A stretch of 64,000 bases of DNA from Apostichopus japonicus (lineage: Eukaryota > Echinodermata > Holothuroidea > Aspidochirotida > Stichopodidae): the NCBI RefSeq assembly GCF_037975245.1, contig NC_092565.1, positions 16,335,499 to 16,399,498 on the forward strand, given 5' to 3'. A program made the translations under genes and the position numbers. The notes under the pieces are model-generated. The model was not told the origin of the DNA and did no database searches. It saw only the letters and a list, made by a program, of their open reading frames with translations. Positions 23,528 through 34,705 of this stretch are shown here, in pieces (position 1 is the first letter of the stretch; every line of letters starts with the position of its first letter).

Positions 23528-23907
23528 CCTAGATGCGGGTCGACTCCCTGATTACAATAGCGTAACTCCCAACCTTCACGGACATTTGGTTCTCAAGTTA
23601 TTGCAAAAATACTAGTTTTTGACCCCTGATTGACCTTTGTTGACCTTGGATCACATGACCGTTATGTTTTGAAATGATCCCTTACCCCATTCACAACTGG
23701 TCCCAAAATATCAACCATGTCGGATCCTGTCAATGGGAGTTATTGCTTGTTTTAATATTTTGGTTTTTGGCCTCTAACTGACCTTTGGTGACCTTCACAG
23801 GCAACACAAAAAATAGGGCACATCTTCTCAATGTGGTACTCATATACACCAAATATTAGATTGGTCCAAGCTTCCCTACTTGAGATACCGTGTTTACAAG
23901 CCAGGCG

Positions 23908-23992
23908 TCACACACACACACACACACATACATACATACATACATACATACATACATACATACATACATACATACATACACACATACACACA
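23908..23992. repeat. (CA)n / (CATA)n microsatellite
   Basis: A compound CACACA and CATACATA tract. ORFs read through it encode only His-Thr or Ile-His-Thr repeats and are artefacts. Confidence 0.95.
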
Positions 23993-24250
23993 CTCTCCGC
24001 CTGCATGAATGCATAGGTTACGATTTCATCGAAACCAATAAATGGACAAAACCAAACCTATGGTCATATCAAATACTACAAATGGCATCACAGACCGTTG
24101 ATCATCTTCACAATCTCTCTCTGACTAGACGTAATAGCATTTACAACCTTATTAGAACTACAGTAGGTCTCTGACTAGGCTACTAATATTATTCTAAGAC
24201 CTACTGTACTGTAGGCTACTTACAGAAGAGCCTAAGTTCCAACTGGTGTG

Positions 24251-25576
24251 AAGGAGACACAAACCCACAGCATTTCCTTAACCCTCATGATGGAAAGATA
24301 TAAAGACTATACACGCCTTGGTTTATTTATAAATTGTAATATAATATTTTTTTTTGATTTTTGAAAACATTTTTTCGCTACTATAATCAAATGTATGGGG
24401 CGTGCCATTTTGTACACCCGCCCTCAATTTAGTGACGTAGAAGATTCACTTTGTTTCACGGAAACCAATCACTCACACAGTACATTCATATGCAGATTGT
24501 GTGTTGACAATGGTCAAAGAAAGTTAGGAAAAAGTTGCTTAAGTTCAAAATAAAGTTTAAATTATGCCAGAATGCCAAGCTTATGGTTGTACAAATCGTC
24601 ATGGTGCTGGAAAATCTAAGGGGAAGCGATTTTTTGTTATTCCTGACGGAAAAACGGACCCAGAGAACTTCCCCAGAAATGGCTACATCAGATCGGGACT
24701 GGACATACCGTGGACAACTTTACGTTTCACAAATACAAAGTTGTTTGCAAGGACCACTTCGAAGAGAACAGCTTTGGTATACTCGGGTTCAAACTGATAG
24801 CCCTCAAGTCCAAACTGTTCCATTTTCAACAAAAAATTACGATATGTCTTTAGGCCTACGTAGTTAACTTTGATATGCCTGGGCCTGCGGATTACACACT
24901 GAAAGAAATAATGTTAGGCTGACAAACGCCTCGCCCAAGGTAAAGAAAGTTTGCTTGTGGCAAGTGCTGAGTTTTTGTTCGATTCCGAAAAAGAATGCTT
25001 CAAAGTGAAACTGAATATTGTTACGAAGTGAAAGAAACACGATCAATACAAAAAAATATGTTTGATTTTACGAAGTATGACCAATGAAACAGTGAATTCG
25101 AGGTTGGAACTTTGTATCTTCAAGGTACTCTTCTACTGAGTTGTTTATTGTTTTTTTTTCGCGGAACTGATGACGATCTTATCGAGAGTAAGAGTATTTC
25201 TTCCTGACCGTATTTTATTCTTTTTAAGCAATGAAAAAAATTATATTGATTGAAAAAGAACACACACAACTATTATAATTTACAAGAAAGTAAATACGCA
25301 TTTATAATGAGAAAAAAAAATCAATGGTCACAAAGATTATTTTTCTGCTGTAAGTTGGCAACAGAAAATCAAAAGTGAATCGAAAACGTCACTTCCGGCT
25401 TGAAAAGCGGTGGTTTAAAAAAAATTGACCAAATATTGCAGCTCCCATAAGCCTTCAAACTTTGGATCATATCTGGAAAATGATTGTATTTTGTGGAAAA
25501 TGGTGTTGATTTTTAGAATCTGCATATATTTCTGCCCTAGAATAACTTAAATCATTCTGTGGGTTTATGTCTCCTT
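24251..25576. mobile_element. THAP-bearing DNA transposon remnant (Kolobok-like?)
   Basis: Inverted repeats AAGGAGACACAAACCCACAG (24251-24270) and CTGTGGGTTTATGTCTCCTT (25557-25576) bound a 1.3-kb segment. It contains a THAP-type zinc-finger frame at 24564. A TTAA abuts the right repeat; the corresponding left bases have diverged. Kolobok transposons use TTAA targets and carry THAP domains, and that fits. The family name is inference, and most of the transposase is missing. Confidence 0.55.
24564..24857 (+). pseudogene. THAP-domain protein fragment, frameshifted
   Basis: The frame opens with ATG and reads MPECQAYGCTNRHG, the start of a THAP C2CH zinc finger (C-x4-C). It continues through KRFFVIPDGKTDPEN and YIRSGLDIPW. 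The second half of the finger, VVCKDHFEENSFG with the C-x2-H pair at 24746-24757, lies in another frame of the same strand. At least one indel near 24,715 therefore breaks the domain. THAP domains bind DNA and occur in P-element and Kolobok transposases and in host factors. Inverted repeats on both sides favour a transposon source. Confidence 0.65.
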
Positions 25577-27703
25577 TAAGTGAAAGTAATTGAAGGAACA
25601 TTGATCTACCATCATTATTGTATATTCACTTAATCTCGCTTTCAAAGTCCTGTGATATGAAAATATTTGTCCGATGATAAAACCAAATGTAGAGGAAGAA
25701 TTTCGTGGAGAAGAAAGTGGGTATCACTACTAGTACAGTGCTACTAGTATCTAACAGGATTAGTGTGAATTGTATATGTATGTAGTATACATACATTATC
25801 AAAGCATTACCAAGCTGATGTGACCATGAAGTTAAATAAATAAATAAATACAGGACATAAGGCAGTTATTTTTTATGAGGGGGAAGCCCACAAAGGTTAA
25901 TGGATTACAACTTCACATTGGATGGGCTTCCAATGAAACATTTGAACTCAAATTTGGAATCTAAAACAAAAACTTGAGTAGTACGCATTTGTTGCATCGG
26001 TGACACCATATATTTTTAGTGTTGCATATTCATTACTAAACTCACATCTAGGCGTGGTCTACTAAAGCTCTTATATGAGAACCGTTCCTTCAAAAAAGCT
26101 TTCAAATGTTGCTGTTTTTAGGTCATTTCCATTAGTGTTTACTGTTTAACAACTACCACTGTCATTTGCCGTCGTTCAGCACCAGCGATATGTGGAAAAA
26201 ACAAGAAAACATAAGATCACACATCATCTTATGTTTTTTCCATTTTTGGTAAGCATGGAATCACTTTAAGAAAGTCAGAATATTGGTGTGTCATTCAACC
26301 ATTGATTTATGTCTCATCTTTCGAAAATGGCATACCATGGATGATGTGTTTCTGCACAGTATTAACATCAAGTATACATCAAAAGCTCTGTCTGCAACTG
26401 CAAGCATTTGATATTTAAAGATACTTATATATTAAAAGGATATGTATATATTCCAGTGGCAGATAATGCTATTATCCTCTCTGCAATGGATCTCAGTATA
26501 GTCTGTGATGTTGTAACAGCAAAGGTTTTCTTCAAAGGCTTTACTCTACTTCCCTACTGGTAATCTTCCTGTTGATTTATCCTTGAAACTGAATTAATTT
26601 GTAATGTTAAAATAGTTGTCAAGGCTCATCAAAATGCAATTTTATTTGTTGAATATATTCTTTTCCTCTGTGAATAATCAAGTTAAAATGTTATGGAGGT
26701 AAAAAACAAAAACAGTTTCTGTTGTGTTGACATCATTTCTTCTCCTGTTGCCAGATGGATTGACAAAATACCACCAAAATTGAAAAAACAAAAATCATAT
26801 CTTTGCCATACAAAATGCTATGAGGGTGCAGTTTCCACCAATAGATGCATGAAGTTTCAGCATATATTCATGAAGCAAATAACTTCAGCCACCAGAATTG
26901 TATTTCTTTAATGTACAGTGAGTAATAAATAATAGTACATAGTTATGTATAATGTTTGAATCTATCTTGTCGAAGACTTTTTTTTGTGAGTAATCAAAAC
27001 CATAAGCAGTACTAAAAGTGTTTTGTCTGGAGTAGGAGTAGAATGAGTGAAAGCCAAAATTTCACAAAACTATGAATTCAATTAGTACAGTACATCAAGC
27101 TTGGGCTCATAGCCTCATACTGTACATACTGTACAGTAGTCCTAATGTCAGTTAACCCATCTTAATGTTGGCAGCCTGCACAGTAATAGGCTTCTATTCT
27201 TTGCTTCCAGTTCCTGTAATAAAGTAATGGTTTAAAAAAGGGAATAGTTTAGTGATAGCACTTGTGAAGGCTCCAAAGTTCCCTTAACAAAAAAAAATAT
27301 ATATACTGTACTTTGGTAGTTGGTACCTGTGCACAAAAACTGCTTACTGTAGTACTTCTTTGCACTTACATACTTAGCAATTTTCCCACTTTGCATCTAG
27401 CATTTTAATCTCCTTTATATTAACCTCACTCCTCCTTTGTTACCTGCATTATAAACCTATACTTATCTATCTACCATAGCATCACTTTCTAAGAACATAG
27501 GATCTGGTTGAGTAACCAACTTCAAGTTGAGTGTATAATCTAGGCAGGGAGTTGTTATTGAACTCCCTGATCTAGGTTTATAGTATGGTATGCACTCTGT
27601 TAGCCTTGTGATAGTGCTGTAAAGTACACCCAACTCTATTGTGTACAGAACTTTTTCATACCTTTGTGACTCCTGTAATGCCCAAGTATCCAACTTTATA
27701 CAG
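25577..27703. other. Intergenic, no gene seen
   Basis: AT-rich DNA. A short (AAAT)n tract lies near 25836. An imperfect inverted repeat (GGAAAAAACA and ATCTTATGTTTTTTCC) lies at about 26193-26241. Confidence 0.45.
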
Positions 27704-28815
27704 CAGGGCTTGACATAAGCTTCAAAAAGGGCACGGCAAATATGCCATTGGTAATTTTGCTAAGGGCATGACGGCAAATGGGAAGGGCATGACCGCAAAA
27801 ATGAATTTGTGTGAGGGCACTGACGGGATGTTTAGTCGCGCAATTCTTACGTCATTTTGGAACAGTAAAAGTGTCTAATCAGGCCATTTAATTATGAATA
27901 ATTAAACAAATACAAGGATCAGACTACAAGTTTTTAGTTTTTAATTTCAGAACGAAAGTTTTATTTACAGTTTTATTTGTTGGGAAAATGCACCGATTTC
28001 TGCTTTCAGAGTATTTGTTCCCACAATGTAGAATTGAAAGAATGACCCCTAGCCTCCTTTGATTATCTCTGACTTCTGGCCAAGTCAAACTGGGTTTGTC
28101 CACTCCATTTGAATGGCCTCCAGGTTACATCCATTTGGAACCAAAATGTCATGAAGATGGTCAACTAACTCCTAAACTTGATCATATCCGTAGTCAGGGT
28201 AAGCTAGAAGTGTCCACTGGTATGGCAGGGTTCATGGTTGGCAGGGTCCAAAGTATATGCTGCAGAAGGACTTTGTATTGTGTGAAGTTCTGACAGCGTG
28301 CATCAGTTCACTTCAGGATGTTAGTCAAAACTTCTCTTGAATTGTTTACTGAAGCGTTCAAGTGTCTCAGGTGTTGTTGTTAGATGATGCCCACGAAACT
28401 TTCAGTTTCTTTCCTTGGTAACTTCTTTGACACCTTTCTTGGGCAAGGGTTGTTTCGTGTCCTGCATAACTCAAAAGTGGTTGCCTCAATATTTGCACGT
28501 ACAGTAGTGCAGATAGTGCCAAATTGTCAGCCTGTAGGGAAATGGATAGTTCTGCCAAGTCATCAACTAAATCCTGGTAGTCCGAGGTACTGCATTACGA
28601 AAGATGAATCAAAGAAATCTCCCCAGTATATTGGGCTTACTCTATAGTGTAACTTAGTGTAATACTCGCAATGCACAGGGCACCGACGGCAAAATGTAAA
28701 GGGCATGACGGCACACTGTGGCCGTCGGCCAGTTGTACTTTTCAGGGGCACCACGGCAAACAGCAAGGGCACGACGGCATTTTGCCGTCCGTGCCATTGG
28801 TTATTTCGAGCCCTG
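27704..28815. mobile_element. hAT-like element with subterminal repeats (1.1 kb)
   Basis: The left end is CAGGGCTTGACATAA and the right end, complemented, is CAGGGCTCGAAATAA. These match at 13 of 15 positions and are of hAT type. Each subterminal region holds about four copies of a GGGCATGACGGCAAA-like word: left near 27726, 27763, 27785 and 27816; right near 28678, 28700, 28745 and 28765. The flanking 8 bp do not form a clean duplication. ORFs inside do not resemble a transposase. Confidence 0.65.
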
Positions 28816-29136
28816 CTACAGTACATGTAAATAACGAAAGCTGAAACTTTAATTATCAGACCTGGTTAAGTTCAGAAACTTGTTGAGATCAGTGTGCACA
28901 TGTATGCTAACTGTGTCATATATAGTACAAAGTAAATGCTAACTACTCTATGTAGTATTTTGAAGACCGTGAGAATTTCTGTTGTTGTTGAAAATTGCCT
29001 TATTTTGAGTCTTTGGCAAAAGTGGAAGGCATGTATTCATACTGTACTACTGTATATGGCTAATAAGATCAGTGTATATAAAGTGTTACAAGTAATGTCT
29101 CTTATTAATATTTCTGTTTTATTGATATATCTACAG
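28816..29136. other. Sequence upstream of the TMEM45-like coding exon
   Basis: Probably the end of a 5'-UTR intron. It finishes with TATATCTACAG, an acceptor, at 29136. The upstream noncoding exon and promoter were not located. Confidence 0.5.
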
Positions 29137-29191
29137 CTTTGAACTGTTTAACTCTTGATCGCACACCACCGGGGCAATCACTGCAATCACT

Positions 29192-30058
29192 ATGGGCACC
29201 TTTATTGGCCACGCTGCACCAGGATTCTTCTTCATCGTCTTCTCTCTCTGGTGGATGATCCAGTATGCCTACAATTCAATCGCTCTTGACAATGGCAAGG
29301 TCAAACCCCAAGGTAGGATAGTCCGACTGCTGCACAGGTTGCCAGTGGAGGGCATCGTCATCACATTTTTTGCTGTCTTGGGATGGATCGGAGAAATGAG
29401 CTACCCTGATCCTAAGTGGACAATGTTCGATTCCAAAGGGGAATTCGATAATGCTGTGGAATGGCAGCACGTCACCATGTACACATACTTTGGCATCTAC
29501 GGAGCCACCAAAGTGGTGGGGGGCACTGTGTTGCCAGATGTCAAATACTACGAAAAACCGCTTGGAGCTCTGGCATATTTCATAGAAGGTCTGCTCTTCT
29601 TTTACCACACCCATGGCCGGGAGCACCTGGATACTTTAATCCATAATCTCCTGGTCATCGCCATTTGGTCATGCGCATTTTCAGCTTTCTTAGAAATCCT
29701 GAGACCCAAGGAGAAGTTATTCTTTCACATGAGGGTCCTCTGTACGCTGTGGCAGGGCACTTGGTTCTGGCAGATTGGTTTTGTGTTGTACAAGCCGCCA
29801 GGTGGCAAAGCATGGGATCAGGAAAGCATGGGGAACTCGATGCTGACGACAGCGTCCTTCACATGGCATCTCGTGATGGACATGTTCATCCTGGTGGTGG
29901 TATATGCCATTACCAATATGGTCTTGCAGGTGACAGGGAAAGCGGCAGTCAAGTATCACCGAATGGACATGGACATGGATGAGGAGGAGATTGAAATAAA
30001 ACTCCTTAACAACGGATCCAGAAACAAAGATGGCGGCTCAGAGGAAGATGAAACTTAA
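29192..30058 (+). CDS. TMEM45-family (DUF716) multi-pass membrane protein
   Basis: A single uninterrupted 288-residue frame with family-typical length. It starts MGTFIGHAAPGFFF with SLWW at residues 18-21, the conserved N-terminus of TMEM45A/B proteins (known family: GHxxPGxFF..LWW). Mid-protein it has HTHGREHLDTLIHNLL (about 139-154), a histidine-rich membrane motif. Near residues 189-200 it has GTWFWQIGFVLY, nearly invariant in the family. About seven hydrophobic segments are visible. The tail is acidic (DMDMDEEEIEI and SEEDET) and probably cytosolic. The precise function of the family is unclear; it is a membrane protein. The ATG is the first after the acceptor at 29136, so at least one 5'-UTR intron is likely. 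The coding region is more GC-rich than its surroundings, as expected for a constrained gene. Confidence 0.93.
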   Translation: MGTFIGHAAPGFFFIVFSLWWMIQYAYNSIALDNGKVKPQGRIVRLLHRLPVEGIVITFFAVLGWIGEMSYPDPKWTMFDSKGEFDNAVEWQHVTMYTYFGIYGATKVVGGTVLPDVKYYEKPLGALAYFIEGLLFFYHTHGREHLDTLIHNLLVIAIWSCAFSAFLEILRPKEKLFFHMRVLCTLWQGTWFWQIGFVLYKPPGGKAWDQESMGNSMLTTASFTWHLVMDMFILVVVYAITNMVLQVTGKAAVKYHRMDMDMDEEEIEIKLLNNGSRNKDGGSEEDET

Positions 30059-31447
30059 TGCCAGATGAGGATGGTATCTTTGGTAATCCCTTATCCTTTT
30101 GATCCATTTTGACTTGATTTGCTCTTTTCAACAACTTCAGTTGAGGTTGCATCTGTCATATATACTCAGAGGATGGGGTAAAAATGTAGAGATGGTGGTG
30201 TTTAACTGTTGGGGGTATCTTTGACAGTGTCCATCTTCAGTCTGCTTTCAATAGTTAGATTTTGTTATTAATTATTATAAGGGAATGTGAGGTCTGTCTA
30301 AATTATATGTACAATTTGTGTAAAAATCCAGCAATTGGAATATCTTGCAGTAATCAATCTTTTTATAACTCTTCTGTTTTATTTTAAATCATTGACAAGC
30401 ATTTTGTTTGTTCCATTGCTGTCTTGTCTATAAAGAAGGATGCTTCCAGCTTCATATCTGTCTGAATTATGCTTTCCATATAACCATTTCTATGTGTTTG
30501 GCTTTTTCCTTGAAAAGTTTGGAAAAATATGTAGATCCATGCTAGCATTATTTCTTGCACTTTGAGGGAAACCAGGGAATTGTTCTGCACTGTAAGCAAA
30601 TGAACCTGGATATGTATCCTGTTTAATCATCACAAGTTAGTAACTTGTTAGCTGAGAACAGTAATCAACAATATCTATTGTAGTACAAACTTGAAAAGAA
30701 AGGCAAATTTTAAAGGATTGGGTAGTCAAAAATAAATTCATATCAGTGTAGGTGATTGCTCGGGCAGATCATTAAACCTTCCACAGCATTGTCTAATAGA
30801 AACGCATACATGTGTTCAAAACAAGGGTGCAGTGATCATAGAGGAAGTTGTGAATAATTTGGCAGGGAAGCTCTTGCTCACAATTTATGAATTTATGGTA
30901 CATCAGCTCTGAATAATTTGGTGGCACGATTCAGGCCACGCACTTGATATTTGCACATGGTTGGTTGTCGATTGCTACAGTATCAACCATTGAAAATGTT
31001 GCCCACACAAACACAGATTTTAATTAGTGTGTCATGTAAAGTACGTACTAACACACACCCACACGCAATAACATAAACACTTTTTCTCTCTGTAAACATT
31101 GATCATTTTAAGTCTAGCATAAGTTGGTAATCAATAGATCAATACCGTGTTCGCAATATTCCGAGTTTTTAAGCGGCAGTGATGTGGAAAGAGCAGTTTC
31201 AGTCAATAATTGGAGATGAATTGCTCACTACGGATAGTTTGTTATGACAGGTGATGGAATTTGATGTACTGTGTAGTCTTAAAATGAATGTAATTTCAAC
31301 TGGTACCCCAGTACATTAATCACCTATACTTTTGATAACATATTAGATATATGTACTATATATATCAAAGCATTTTACCAGTCAGAATGATTTTACAATC
31401 TGATCAGATAATGTGACACTGGAGAATGTTTTTGTAATATTAATAAA
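30059..31447 (+). other. 3' UTR candidate of the TMEM45-like gene
   Basis: AT-rich sequence after the TAA at 30056-30058. AATAAA hexamers at 30731-30736 and 31442-31447 are the candidate polyadenylation signals. The choice cannot be made from sequence alone. Confidence 0.4.
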
Positions 31448-32497
31448 GATCCTGAGTCGAGGCTGCTCTTTTGTGGAAAACAAATGCAGCTATTTCTGAA
31501 GGTTTCATCGTCCTGCATTTGGAATGTCTAGTTCTTTTGAGCAACTTATATGGGGTTTTGACAAAGTTTTGATCTGCATTATTTATTTCTGTGATGACGT
31601 TGGTGCAAAATATGTGTCAGATGCATAAATGATCGTGGATTGATCTTCGCTACTGTAACTTTCTTTGCGGTAGACACAACGAACTTTGAAGAACGTTGTG
31701 TCTCTGTGGGTGACTGCATCAGTACTACAAATTCTGTACCCATTAAAGAACAGTATTACCCGGATAGGGTAATACGTTGTACATCCTTTAATCCAGATGT
31801 GTTCATCTGTCAGAGGTAATTACATCTTGTCAAGCTAGCTGTTAGTCTTTTATAAACAGTATATGGTTGACTGTACTGTTTTAAACATGCTGCATACATA
31901 CTGTATCATTTTGACAAACTCCAAATTAACAACGAATGCATAAGCAACACCAGGGATCCGATAAGGGCCATGGGGGGGGGGGGGAGAATGTTTGGAAATT
32001 GCATTTCAAGTTGGGAATGTCAAACTAGAAAAAAACTTAATTTGAAGCAATATACTGACAAGTCACATGCTTTAAAGTTTTGAGTTTTTAACAAGTCACC
32101 TTCAACATCTAAACTGAAACATTGCAATAATTATATCTAATTGCTTCCTCCATTTAGGGAACTTGAAGGGGGCATAATAATTAATAAAAGCAAAAACTAT
32201 TGTAGAGTGTGTACTTTACACTTTGTAATAAATCTCAGAGATTGGAAAACTGCTTGAAAAAAAAAGATGCTAACTAAGGTGCTTGCTGAAGTGAATCTGA
32301 CTGACTATTATTCAACTTAAAGCATATTTGTGGGTAAATTTTGTTATCTTTTAAGAGCATTGTCCAGACAAAAAAAATCAATTTTTGATTGATGAAAGAG
32401 GAGAACATATTCTATGCATCCTGGTGAACTTTGCAGTCTATTTCTACACTGTTTGTGAAAAATCAGAATTAATGATTGAGAGATTAACATGTTAGAG

Positions 32498-32534
<37 letters not shown>

Positions 32535-34240
32535 TGGGTGGTTGGTTGGTTGGGGTCATAGGTCAGTATCCATTTATTCAGTGAAATAATTTAATAGGAT
32601 AGGATTGGAAGGGAGCCACTTTTTCCATACATAATTGTGTTATGAACTTGTAACAGAAAGGGAATTTTCAAAGTGTTTTATTGTTTAAGGTGCTGTAGGT
32701 GTTGTAAATTTGCTTCCAGCTCAAGTGACATGTCCAACTTTGTGTATGGGGCAGTCACTGTAGTGATATTTGATACACACCAAAATTGGGATTGAACCTT
32801 CATCTAATGAGAGATAAGGAGAGGTACCAGGTAGAAGTATTTCCAACTAGGTGAAAAAGCTTTCATAGTAAAAGGAAAGTTGTGTCAAAAATTGTGTAAT
32901 GTTTTAACTGTGACTATAATGTTAAAGCTATTCTTGTCAAACCCTCATGCTATTTCAGGTTTGACAAATTTGACATTTAAAATGATCTTGGCAGAGAAAG
33001 ACAACTTCACAAGCTTGTTTAAATTTGGCTGTAGACTACAGGAAGGATGAAGCTGCCTTCCCTGTGTCATGTTGCAATATTTAATGTATTTTCCATTTTC
33101 CTATATCATCAGTTATCCACTGTGATGGTATGTAAATGAATCAGCCCATACGGTAGCCTTGGAGTGCCATCATAATTGAGCCGCTACTAAGATTTCTAAG
33201 TAGTCGTTTTCATGTAATCTTCAGTTCTTCGTCTACCATAGAAGCGATCCCTCTCATGTATTTTGAATATGATGTAGAGGATAATATCTTTTTTCGAAAA
33301 GTTTCCAAAACTAATGTCTAGGTCATTATACCTGTGATTTGGCCGGTGATGTGGCTTGATCAAACAGCTTAGTTTTCTTTGTGTATTTGTTTGAACATTA
33401 TTTCTGGCTCCAAATTATAAGTGTACTAGAAAAATAGGATATATTTATGGACTTTCAAATCTTCATGTCATTCTGTAACATTTGAAATCTTTTCACCTCT
33501 GGCGTTTAAATGATTCGATGAGGAATCCTGATACAAAGCTGGTAGTGAAAGTAGGCTAGCAAATGTGTTATTTAAAGTCATTGAGATTACGTAAATCTTG
33601 AGATAGAAACCATTCAGTGAATTTGTTCAAAGTTTCCGGCAAGTTTCAAGTATGCCAGTTTCTACAACAACTATCTCCACATTCCCCTGTTCCTCGAGAA
33701 AAGTGGTGGGGGGGGGGCGGGGAATAGGTATGGTTGGTCTGGGACAGGTTGTTCATCTTTAGTGTAGTATGTAGTAATGTAGTAACTTGAAAATAATAAT
33801 CAAAAGCATTAATCAAAAGAAATTCCCTTTGTATGAAATTGCTGATTATTTATTTTGTGAATATATAAAAAGATATTAAAACTAATGTTGATGTAATAAT
33901 TCTTAGAGCCTTCTTCTACTAAAAAAAGAATTGGAGACTAAATTCAGCCAAAAAAAAACAAGAAACAAGTCAAAAAGGTTAACAAGAGGCGCTTGTAGGT
34001 ACACATGTGTTACAATCTCAAAGTTGTACTTTGATCAGCTCTTTATTGACTGGGAAGCAAGCTGTACCATGCAGTACCTTTCTCTGACCTCTTTACAATC
34101 TGTTTACTCTCCCCCCATGAGTCAAATCAATAACTTTTAATTTGTTTACTTTTGTTTACGAGCTCTTTACCTCTTATCTGTAGGACATTTTCAGAAATTT
34201 AGTGAGTCAGTTAACGCAATGAAAAACAGTAAATGACAAG
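31448..34240. other. Intergenic, no gene seen
   Basis: AT-rich DNA. It includes a G run near 31972-31984, a (GA)n tract at about 32501-32529 followed by GGTTGGTTGG, and a G run near 33708. No convincing ORF. Confidence 0.45.
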
Positions 34241-34244
34241 TTAA

Positions 34245-34705
34245 AGTACACTGTAAGTCAGTTAGGTACATGTATATGGGACGTGACTCTGAGGACACAG
34301 TACACTGTTTGTCAGTTAGTAACATGCATATATGGGTAGAGACTCCGAGGACACAGTACACTGTTACTTAGTTACATACATGTATGGGTAGTGGCTCCGA
34401 GGACACAGTACACTCTTAGTCAGTTACATGCATGTATGGGTAGTGACTCCGAGGACACAGTACACTCACAGACAGTTAGTTACATACAGTACTTGTATGG
34501 GTAGTGATTCCGAGGACACAGTACACTGTTAGTCAGTTACATGTATGGGTAGTGACTCTGAGGACACAGTAAACTGTTAGTCACTTAGTTACATACATGT
34601 ATTGGTAGTGGCTCAGAGGACACAGTACACTGTTAGTCACTTACTGTAGTTACATACATGTACAGTATGGGTAGTGACTCTGAGGACACAGTACATAGTC
34701 AGAAT
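34245..34705. repeat. Minisatellite, irregular unit of about 50-64 bp
   Basis: About eight copies of a unit containing GAGGACACAGTACACTGTTA, GTCAGTTA, TACATACATGTATGGG and TAGTGACTC. Unit length varies through small indels in the CATACATG part. Confidence 0.9.

Larger units (their letters stand above)
22110..23800. repeat. Repeat family with TGACCT/AGGTCA half-sites
   Basis: At least three internally repeated modules are visible. One (GTAGTTTCACAAGTTAT to GATGTGCACTCTGTC) occurs at about 22305-22575 and again at about 22748-23030. A second (GGACATTTGGTTCTC to ATATCAACCATGT) is at about 22598-22735 and 23580-23720. A third (ATAACTTCGCAC to ATAGCGTAACTC) is at about 22118-22295 and 23380-23568. 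All are dense in TGACCTTTGGTGACC-like words. No coding capacity is seen, and the ends of the full element were not found. Confidence 0.75.

Noticed and set aside
23831..24174. His/Thr-rich ORFs
   Set aside because: Translation of (CA)n and (CATA)n microsatellite.
29276..29982. ORFs on both strands overlapping the TMEM45-like gene
   Set aside because: They are shadows of the 288-codon frame, which has full family similarity.
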